Shown piece by piece: positions 1 to 5,401 of a stretch of DNA of 14,034 nt. The stretch's first letter is position 1; each line of letters begins with the position of its first letter. The DNA is from Vibrio sp. UBA2441 (GTDB lineage Bacteria; Pseudomonadota; Gammaproteobacteria; Enterobacterales; Vibrionaceae): NCBI GenBank assembly GCA_002342685.1, contig DDQN01000075.1, forward strand, positions 1 through 14,034, written 5' to 3'. The notes under the pieces were generated by a model. The model did not search any database. It was not told where the DNA came from and saw only the letters and a list, made by a program, of their open reading frames with translations. The translations under genes and the position numbers were made by a program.

Positions 1-895
1 GGGTGGGTCCATATATGACGTAGGGATCATGTAAGGCTTGATAATCGGTGCTTTGTCTTTCATAGACCTTTGTTGGGGCAACAAGAATACGTTCATAAGT
101 AGCTTGATTACTGGCCGTACTGTTCGTCGACTTAACCAGTTTTTTATGCAGCATTTTAGCCGCACGATAACCCATTTCCTTGCAGCCTTGCCCTACGGAA
201 CTTAGTGATACACGGGTAAGATACCTTGCCAGCTCTTCATTATCGATACCTATGACTGATATTTTGTCCGGTACCATGATGTTGAGCTGTTCACATACCT
301 GTAGTAAATGACGGGCTCTGGAATCCGTGACGGCAATGATTCCAGTTGGTGTCGGAAGGCGTTGTAACCAGTCGGCTAAACGGTTCATATCGTATTGCCA
401 TGTCTGAGAAGAAGTGTCATTGCCACGATAAACTGACCCTGAATACCCTCCCTGCTTAATAAGTTTATGAAATGCTTTCTCGCGTTCATGAGCCCACTGT
501 TTCCATGAATCAGAAGGAATGCCGTAAAAGGCGAAATTTTCGAAACCTTTTGATTTAAGGTGTTGAAATGCCAATGAGACTAAAGCGCAATTATCGGTTG
601 CGACATAAGGTACGGCAGGATAGTCCTGTTCGTTTTCATAAGAGCCACCAACCCCTATCACAGGTATGTTGGTATTACGTAAAAGTTCTTTTATGCCGGG
701 GTTGTCAAAATCGGCAATGATGCCATCTCCTTGCCACGACTTAAAATTATCTAAATGAGTGGTGAAATCCTCCTCAAGAAAAATATCCCAGTCGCATTGA
801 GAGGCTTGTAAGTACTCTCCAATGCCTTCAATGACCTGACGGTCATAAACTTTATTGGCATTAAATAACAGTGTAATTCTAAAGCGCTTGTCCAT
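1..895 (-). CDS. xylR: Xylose operon transcriptional activator XylR, partial (3' end outside window)
   Basis: Activator of xylose catabolic genes: an AraC-family protein with a LacI-like periplasmic-binding-protein sensor domain that binds D-xylose. The frame is open from ATG at 895 to the left edge (298 residues), and the protein begins MDKRFRITLLFNANKVYDRQ, very close to E. coli XylR. Other matching blocks are DWDIFLEEDF, GDGIIADFD, GVGGSY, TGIIAVTDSRARHLLQVCEQ, VIGIDNEELARYL and ERQSTDYQALHDPYVI. These cover the whole sensor domain. The C-terminal AraC helix-turn-helix domain (about 100 residues in E. coli, total about 392) would lie beyond the edge. The last four residues (YGPT) do not follow the family, which expects something like QAMHYI after DPxVI, so the edge may be a breakpoint or poor sequence. 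The gene is divergent from xylB, the usual kind of target. No internal stop or frameshift was found in codon-by-codon translation. Confidence 0.93.
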   Translation of the reverse strand, partial: MDKRFRITLLFNANKVYDRQVIEGIGEYLQASQCDWDIFLEEDFTTHLDNFKSWQGDGIIADFDNPGIKELLRNTNIPVIGVGGSYENEQDYPAVPYVATDNCALVSLAFQHLKSKGFENFAFYGIPSDSWKQWAHEREKAFHKLIKQGGYSGSVYRGNDTSSQTWQYDMNRLADWLQRLPTPTGIIAVTDSRARHLLQVCEQLNIMVPDKISVIGIDNEELARYLTRVSLSSVGQGCKEMGYRAAKMLHKKLVKSTNSTASNQATYERILVAPTKVYERQSTDYQALHDPYVIYGPT

Positions 896-1100
896 GAGCC
901 TACTTGTGGTAAAGAAGCATTGGAAAAGCTTAACAGGCTTAATTCATTGGCTATGTGATCGACTACTCGTTAGTGAAATTCGGGAAATTCAGTAGTAAAA
1001 AACATAATTGTTCCGGATGTGAGTCTAGACGTATATTTAATCGATTATGAAAGCATTACTAATTTGCTTAGCGCCTAACAATTTGATTAAAGGATGAATT
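896..1100. promoter_or_regulatory. Divergent xylR-xylB control region
   Basis: This 205-base stretch separates the divergent xylR and xylB starts and must hold both promoters. A direct repeat GAAATTC-GG-GAAATTC occupies 975-981 and 984-990, spaced 9 bases start to start, about one helical turn. Tandem half-sites are how AraC-type activators such as XylR usually bind, so this is a candidate operator. Two TGTGA motifs (954-958 and 1018-1022) resemble CRP half-sites, but their second halves match poorly. A TACTAA hexamer at 1058-1063 could be the xylB -10 box without a good -35, as expected for an activated promoter. A clear Shine-Dalgarno (AAAGGA, 1089-1094) precedes the xylB ATG. Only the repeat and the ribosome site are directly visible; their roles are inferred. 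Confidence 0.45.
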
Positions 1101-2552
1101 ATGTATATCGGAATAGACCTCGGAACATCGAGTGTGAAAGTGATAGCGTTAGATAAAAACAATCAGATTTTAGCAAGTCACTCTGAGTCACTGTCTGTCT
1201 TCCGGCCTAAAAATTTATGGTCTGAACAAGATCCCAATGAGTGGTGGAGCGCGACCAAACAAGCAATGAATGCTCTTAAATCTGAAATTGATTTGTCGAA
1301 AGCACAGGCTATTGGCCTGTCGGGGCAGATGCATGGCGCTACGCTACTCGACCGGAATGGGAACGTGTTGCGTCCGGCTATTTTATGGAATGATGGACGC
1401 TGCTTTGAAGAGTGCGAAGAACTAGAAATAAGGGTTCCAAATAGCCGGGATATAACTGGAAACATAATGATGCCTGGTTTTACTGCGCCTAAAATCATGT
1501 GGGTTAAAAACCATGAGCCAGAAACCTTTGCCAATATAAGCAAAGTGGTATTGCCAAAAGACTATCTGCGTTACAAGATGTCCGGTGATTTTGCTTCTGA
1601 TATGTCCGATGCTGCCGGAACTATGTGGTTAGATGTTGCTAACAGAGATTGGAGCGAAGAAATGCTTGATGCCACGGGCCTGACTCGTAACCACATGCCT
1701 AAACTGTATGAAGGTAGTGACATTACAGGTTATCTTTCTCCAGAAATGTCACAAGAATGGGGCATGCCTTGCGTACCTATTGTCGCTGGTGCAGGAGACA
1801 ATGCAGCGGGAGCTATTGGTGTGGGAATTTTGAAACCGGGACAAGCAATGCTTTCTCTTGGTACCTCGGGCGTTTATTTTTCTGTTAGCAACGGCTTTGT
1901 ATCAAATCCAGAATCAGCTCTTCATAGCTTTTGTCATGCTCTACCAAGTACTTGGCATACCATGTCTGTTATATTGAGTGCAGCTTCTTGCCTTGATTGG
2001 GTCGCAACTTTAACGGGTCAGGAAGACGTAGGGGCGATGTTAAAAAGTGTGGAAGCAGAAGCGAGTCCAGAATCTTCGGTTATCTTTTTACCTTACCTGT
2101 CTGGTGAGCGAACGCCGCATAATGATCCAAACGCACAAGGTGTCTTTTTTGGCCTAACTCATAACACAAGTAAGAACGATCTTGCGTTGGCGGTTTTGCA
2201 AGGGGTTGGTTTTGCCTTTGCTGATGGATTCGATGCGCTTCATTCTATCTCACAAAGACCAGAAGAAATCACCTTAATTGGAGGGGGGGCCCGTAGTGAA
2301 TATTGGAGACAAATGCTGGCGGATATTACCGGGATGACATTAGTTTATCGAGCTGGTGGAGACGTTGGCCCTGCCTTGGGTGCGGCAAGATTAGCTTATT
2401 TTGGAACTGCTGAAGGGGTGAACTTATCGGACTGCTGCCCGAAGCCGGAACTAGTTCAATATCACAAGCCAAATGTAGAAAACTTTAAAAAATATCAAAT
2501 AAAGAGACGTAAGTTTCAATTGTTATATAAAAATTTGTCATCATTGTTTTAA
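1101..2552 (+). CDS. xylB: Xylulokinase XylB
   Basis: Phosphorylates D-xylulose to D-xylulose 5-phosphate with ATP, feeding the pentose phosphate pathway; cytosolic FGGY-family carbohydrate kinase. The length of 483 residues matches E. coli XylB (484). Visible motifs: the N-terminal phosphate loop MYIGIDLGTSS with Asp6; the substrate segment LSGQMHGA (residues 73-80); LPKDYLRYKMSG and SDAAGTMWLD (about 151-178); GAGDNAAGA with the catalytic Asp at 233, the same number as in E. coli; SLGTSGV (second phosphate motif); FLPYLSGERTPHNDP; and the C-terminal adenosine motif IGGGARS with GPALGAARLA. ATG at 1101 is preceded by AAAGGA at good spacing. It is divergent from xylR, which fits XylR control. 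There is no xylA before or after it, so the isomerase must be encoded elsewhere if the pathway is complete. The gene looks intact. Confidence 0.96.
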   Translation: MYIGIDLGTSSVKVIALDKNNQILASHSESLSVFRPKNLWSEQDPNEWWSATKQAMNALKSEIDLSKAQAIGLSGQMHGATLLDRNGNVLRPAILWNDGRCFEECEELEIRVPNSRDITGNIMMPGFTAPKIMWVKNHEPETFANISKVVLPKDYLRYKMSGDFASDMSDAAGTMWLDVANRDWSEEMLDATGLTRNHMPKLYEGSDITGYLSPEMSQEWGMPCVPIVAGAGDNAAGAIGVGILKPGQAMLSLGTSGVYFSVSNGFVSNPESALHSFCHALPSTWHTMSVILSAASCLDWVATLTGQEDVGAMLKSVEAEASPESSVIFLPYLSGERTPHNDPNAQGVFFGLTHNTSKNDLALAVLQGVGFAFADGFDALHSISQRPEEITLIGGGARSEYWRQMLADITGMTLVYRAGGDVGPALGAARLAYFGTAEGVNLSDCCPKPELVQYHKPNVENFKKYQIKRRKFQLLYKNLSSLF

Positions 2553-2594
2553 TTTTATCAGGTTGATCTATTAGTTGTTTTTTAAATTATGGTA

Positions 2595-2632
2595 TAAATA
2601 CAGTCTGTATTCACAGCTACAGACTGTATTTA
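2595..2632. terminator. Perfect 15-bp inverted repeat between convergent xylB and the DUF3316-like gene
   Basis: Arms 2595-2609 and 2618-2632 are exact complements (TAAATACAGTCTGTA and its reverse complement) around an 8-base loop. The repeat lies 43 bases after the xylB stop and 8 bases after the stop of the minus-strand gene ending at 2640. That position suggests a shared bidirectional terminator. The stem is only moderately GC and neither side has a long T run, so termination may be weak. A dimeric-protein operator is the other reading. Confidence 0.55.
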
Positions 2633-2639
2633 AATGATA

Positions 2640-2978
2640 TTAATCAGTGTCTTTTGCATTGTATTGATAATCTACTTCAACTAGTGCCCTGTATTTAATA
2701 TTATTTCTTTCCTTAGAGAACTCTTCGATACGAACTTTAATATCATCAACTTTTAGGTTTGTTACCATGCTGTCTGTGAACGTTGGCAGGGTGTATCTCA
2801 GTTCGTTTGAAGACATCGCGTTTACTTTGTCAATAATGACATATCCGGCTTCATAAGCTTGTTCTGCTGAAGAAACTGCTTCGGATTGAAGTATAGTTTC
2901 TTTATGAATGTTGGTGTTGCCAGCATATGCGGTTGAACTACAAAGTAAAATTGTTGCTAATAGAGTTAAATTTTTCAT
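2640..2978 (-). CDS. Small secreted protein, DUF3316-like, function unknown
   Basis: A 112-residue protein with a clear Sec signal peptide: MKNLT, a hydrophobic core LLATILLCSSTAYA, and a likely cleavage after AYA (about residue 19). The mature part (about 93 residues) is hydrophilic, includes SAEQAYEAGYVIIDKVNAMS and ends with a YRALVEVDYQYNAKD strand-like segment. From memory this matches small periplasmic or secreted vibrio proteins grouped as DUF3316; that assignment rests on recalled resemblance, not a search. No catalytic motif and no lipobox are visible. The mature part has no cysteine; the only one is in the signal peptide. The start is supported by a TAAGG ribosome site (complement of 2986-2990) about 8 bases before ATG. 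It is probably transcribed alone from the AT-rich spacer upstream, and the inverted repeat at 2595-2632 follows its stop closely. No role can be stated. Confidence 0.8.
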   Translation of the reverse strand: MKNLTLLATILLCSSTAYAGNTNIHKETILQSEAVSSAEQAYEAGYVIIDKVNAMSSNELRYTLPTFTDSMVTNLKVDDIKVRIEEFSKERNNIKYRALVEVDYQYNAKDTD

Positions 2979-3089
2979 GGTTTTACCTTACATAATTACA
3001 AATTAATAGTGCAATAATTTTCACCGAGACAATGTGTTTCGGTGAGTTAGGTTTTGAGTATGTAAGTACCGATGCAATATATCTAATAA

Positions 3090-3234
3090 AATATTATAAA
3101 AGATATTTTATTAATTTATGTTTTATTTAAATAGATAAAACAGTTGAAAATAAAATAAATTTTAATAAATTCATACCTGTTGAGGGTGGAAGACCTGAGA
3201 TAACTGTTGAATTTAAAGTTATCTCAAGTTTTTT
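3090..3234 (+). ncRNA. Possible plus-strand small RNA (promoter-like boxes plus intrinsic terminator)
   Basis: A sigma70-like pair lies on the plus strand: TTGAGT (3054-3059), an 18-base spacer and TATATC (3078-3083), each 4 of 6 to consensus. Transcription would start near 3090 and end at the hairpin with T6 at 3229-3234, giving about 145 nt. Both neighbouring genes are on the minus strand, so the terminator has no other obvious client. AT-rich DNA produces promoter-like boxes by chance, so this is a hypothesis. Confidence 0.2.
3196..3234 (+). terminator. Intrinsic-terminator-like hairpin facing the plus strand
   Basis: TGAGATAACT (3196-3205) pairs perfectly with AGTTATCTCA (3217-3226) over an 11-base loop, followed after AG by six T (3229-3234). 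Read on the minus strand, the same hairpin ends yfbR but is followed by AGGTCTTCC with no T run. The canonical polarity is therefore plus, where no gene precedes it. Confidence 0.5.
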
Positions 3235-3261
3235 GGATTTTATTTCTCACTTTATCATAGG

Positions 3262-3855
3262 TTAGCCTGATATTTTGTCCAGTGTTGTGGTGCAACTATC
3301 ACAGAATATTTGCATGAACACATCAACTTCAGGCTGAGTTTCTATTAATTTCTGAATCTTTTCATCTAAATGTTCTTTGACATGTAAAAACTCATCATTA
3401 TTAAATCGAAGCTCATTCATTGTTTTAATATAAGCTGATAATATATCAGCTGATTTAACGATGGTTTTATATTCCTCATCGACTTTATCTTGTACGAGTA
3501 GGCTTTCAAACTCATCACGTAAATCTTCCGGAATAGTAGCCAGACACTCTTCTTCAGCAATACTTTCTAATTTCTTAAATGCTTTAGTAAATTCTGGGTT
3601 GTGATATTTTGTTCTGGTATTGATGTCCTGAAGTTTTGTTTCAGAAACCTCATGATATATAGCGACCGTAGCTGCTCGCTCCGGATTTAAGTTTCCGCCA
3701 AAACGTTTGTTTTTTATGACTGCGAGCAGGTGAGCGATAACCGCAACCTGGTGACAATGCTCAGAGACATTCTCTTCCTGAAAACAGTGCATTAATGCCC
3801 ATCTTTTGATAAGTGGCATTCGGGTAATCCATGCAATAAAAGTACTTTGATCCAT
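3262..3855 (-). CDS. yfbR: 5'-deoxynucleotidase YfbR-like HD-domain protein with altered HD motif
   Basis: E. coli YfbR (199 residues) is a metal-dependent HD-domain phosphohydrolase that dephosphorylates deoxyribonucleoside 5'-monophosphates. This protein has 197 residues and aligns end to end: LIKRWALM (Arg18, Trp19), ENVSEH (metal ligand His33), IKNKRFGGNLNPER, YHEVSE (His68, Glu72), Asp77, KYHNPE, IVKSADILSAYIK (Asp137) and the final LDKIS. The striking change is residue 69, the Asp of the HD pair in the family, read here as Glu from a GAG codon. Nearby, the usual SEHSLQV is SEHCHQV and LPTPVKY is INTRTKY. Overall identity to E. coli looks low for this gene compared with alaA next door. 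It lies downstream of alaA, as in E. coli (yfbQ-yfbR). A GGAG ribosome site sits about 5 bases before ATG. Activity may be changed or lost; the fold is probably kept. Confidence 0.85.
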   Translation of the reverse strand: MDQSTFIAWITRMPLIKRWALMHCFQEENVSEHCHQVAVIAHLLAVIKNKRFGGNLNPERAATVAIYHEVSETKLQDINTRTKYHNPEFTKAFKKLESIAEEECLATIPEDLRDEFESLLVQDKVDEEYKTIVKSADILSAYIKTMNELRFNNDEFLHVKEHLDEKIQKLIETQPEVDVFMQIFCDSCTTTLDKISG

Positions 3856-3875
3856 TTCGACTCCAAGTAACGTAC

Positions 3876-3900
3876 AAAAAAGGCTCCAACAGGAGCCTTT
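3876..3900 (-). terminator. Rho-independent terminator of alaA
   Basis: On the minus strand AAAGGCTCC, a 4-base loop and GGAGCCTTT form a perfect 9-bp GC-rich stem (arms 3892-3900 and 3879-3887), running straight into a T tract (complement of 3876-3881). It lies 13 bases after the alaA stop and about 20 bases before the yfbR start. yfbR therefore needs read-through or a promoter inside alaA. Confidence 0.88.
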
Positions 3901-3913
3901 ATCATAGGAAAGA

Positions 3914-5128
3914 TTATTGACTATAGGTAGTCAAAAATCGTTCAAATCGTCCTATGGCGAGCTCTAGATCTTCCACATGAGGTAGAGTGACAATCCGGAA
4001 GTGATCGGGTTTTGGCCAGTTAAATCCTGTTCCTTGTACGAGTAGTACTTTTTCCTGAATTAAAAAATCAAGAACCATCTTTTGGTCATCTTTGATGTTG
4101 TACATTTTGGTATCGATTTTCGGGAACAGGTACATAGCCCCTTTAGGTTTTTTACAGCTGATCCCCGGAATTTGAGTGATTAACTCGAATGCTTTGTCGC
4201 GTTGCTCTAATAACCTGCCGCCCGGTAAAATGAGTTCATTGATGCTTTGATAGCCACCTAAAGCGGTTTGGATGGCGTGTTGCATTGGCACGTTTGCACA
4301 CAAGCGCATTGATGCCAGCATATCGAGCCCATCCAAATAACCTTTTGCTAAATGTTTTGGACCTGTTAAAAACATCCATCCGCTACGGAACCCGCAAACA
4401 CGGTACGCTTTAGACAGACCATTGAATGTCATGATGAGAACGTCGTCTGCAAGGGATGCGATCGAGGTATGGGTAGCACCGTCATAAAGGACTTTATCGT
4501 AGATCTCGTCAGCAAAAATAATCAGATTATGCTGACGGGCAATTTCCAGTACTTCCAATAAGAAATCACGGCTATATACAGCACCCGTTGGGTTATTCGG
4601 GTTAATCAGAACAATACCGCGAGTTTTAGAATTAATTTTGCTCTTGATGTCATCCAGATCCGGATACCAATCAGACTCCTCATCACAAATATAGTGAACA
4701 GGGTTACCTCCTGACAATGACACGGCTGCGGTCCAAAGAGGATAATCAGGTGCAGGGACCAAAAGCTCATCGTTATTGTTCAGCAGTGCTTGCATAGCCA
4801 TGACGATCAGTTCAGATACACCATTACCAATATAGACGTCTTCGACATCGAAGCTACGAATTCCACGACGCTGATAATGCTGAACGACAGCTTTACGTGC
4901 TGAGTAAATTCCCTTGGAGTCGGCGTAGCCTTGAGAAGTAGGCAGATTACGAATCACATCAACAAGAATTTCGTCCGGGGCGTCAAAGCCAAATGGGGCA
5001 GGGTTGCCAATGTTCAGCTTTAGAATTTTGTGCCCTTCTTCTTCCATGCGCTTAGCATGTTTGAGCACTGGACCTCGAATGTCGTAGCAGACATTATCGA
5101 GTTTTGATGACATCCCGATATTTTGCAT
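3914..5128 (-). CDS. alaA: Alanine-forming PLP-dependent aminotransferase AlaA (YfbQ)
   Basis: Transfers the amino group of glutamate to pyruvate, making alanine and 2-oxoglutarate; cytosolic class I/II aminotransferase. The 404 residues compare with 405 in E. coli AlaA, with long near-identical stretches: SSKLDNVCYDIRGPVL, LKLNIGNPAPFGFDAPDEIL, YIGNGVSELIV, PAPDYPLWTAAVSLS and QKMVLDFLIQEKVLLVQGT. PLP-fold residues are in place: INPNNPTG (Asn179), FADEIYDK (Asp207), the Schiff-base lysine in NGLSKAYR (Lys240) and the carboxylate-binding arginine in HFRIVTLP (Arg378). The start at 5128 has an AGGA ribosome site 8 bases upstream. It is divergent from menF across about 270 bases and followed by a strong terminator, so it probably forms its own transcription unit, with weak read-through into yfbR. 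Confidence 0.96.
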   Translation of the reverse strand: MQNIGMSSKLDNVCYDIRGPVLKHAKRMEEEGHKILKLNIGNPAPFGFDAPDEILVDVIRNLPTSQGYADSKGIYSARKAVVQHYQRRGIRSFDVEDVYIGNGVSELIVMAMQALLNNNDELLVPAPDYPLWTAAVSLSGGNPVHYICDEESDWYPDLDDIKSKINSKTRGIVLINPNNPTGAVYSRDFLLEVLEIARQHNLIIFADEIYDKVLYDGATHTSIASLADDVLIMTFNGLSKAYRVCGFRSGWMFLTGPKHLAKGYLDGLDMLASMRLCANVPMQHAIQTALGGYQSINELILPGGRLLEQRDKAFELITQIPGISCKKPKGAMYLFPKIDTKMYNIKDDQKMVLDFLIQEKVLLVQGTGFNWPKPDHFRIVTLPHVEDLELAIGRFERFLTTYSQ

Positions 5129-5398
5129 GGTTATATTCCTGATTGTTCTTATATCTCTTTATTAAAGTACATCATTATGTGAATTTTTAGTATGAAAATC
5201 TGTTATAAATTAACCAGATGTTCCTCGTTGGATAAGATATACCTGTATATATCCTCAAAACTGACTTTGGCCTCTTGATTTGAACCCTTTCAGACAATAG
5301 AGTAACCAGCATAAGATATGACACTCTAAGCCCTTTCATGGCTAGCATTTATGGGTAATTTGAGTGTTATTTATTCTATTGAAATACTCGAGGTTGAT
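5129..5398. promoter_or_regulatory. Divergent alaA-menF control region
   Basis: This spacer must carry the alaA promoter (leftward) and the promoter of the men cluster (rightward). A near-palindrome occupies 5230-5254: GGATAAGATATAC, CT, GTATATATCC, whose arms match except for a 2-base insertion. It is a possible operator. For menF a weak pair TTTCAG (5289-5294) and TAAGAT (5313-5318), 18 apart, can be seen. No convincing alaA promoter was found by eye. A 6-codon ATG ORF at 5338-5358 also lies here. Confidence 0.4.
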
Positions 5399-5401
5399 TT
5401 G
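5390..5401 (+). promoter_or_regulatory. Ribosome binding site deciding a TTG start for menF
   Basis: GAGG at 5390-5393 stands 5 bases before the TTG at 5399, in frame with menF. The in-frame ATG at 5351 has no Shine-Dalgarno-like sequence before it. Starting at TTG gives 432 residues, against 431 in E. coli MenF, and puts the FYWQ motif at residue 50 instead of 66 (53 in E. coli). Confidence 0.65.

Larger units (their letters stand above)
2979..3261. other. AT-rich intergenic spacer with three inverted repeats
   Basis: This gene-free 283-base spacer separates two minus-strand genes and should hold the promoter of the DUF3316-like gene. Three hairpins are visible: 3021-3030 with 3036-3045 (TCACCGA/TCGGTGA core plus a wobble pair); 3084-3094 with 3103-3113 (11 bp, A and T only, 8-base loop); and 3196-3205 with 3217-3226 (10 bp) followed by T6. 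The middle part, about 3080-3180, is nearly all A and T. No ORF of credible size was seen in it. Confidence 0.6.

Noticed and set aside
1178..1543. Minus-strand open frame of 121 codons inside xylB
   Set aside because: It is antisense to well-conserved xylB, has a composition typical of a shadow frame, and has no promoter or ribosome site.
2605..2622. CTG...CAG inside the 15-bp inverted repeat as a LexA site
   Set aside because: The spacing between CTG and CAG is 12, not 10, and the position after two genes does not suit an operator.
5242..5260. LexA-like box starting CTGTATATAT in the alaA-menF spacer
   Set aside because: Only the left half fits the SOS box; the expected CAG at the right end is absent (CAA), and neither gene is an SOS gene.
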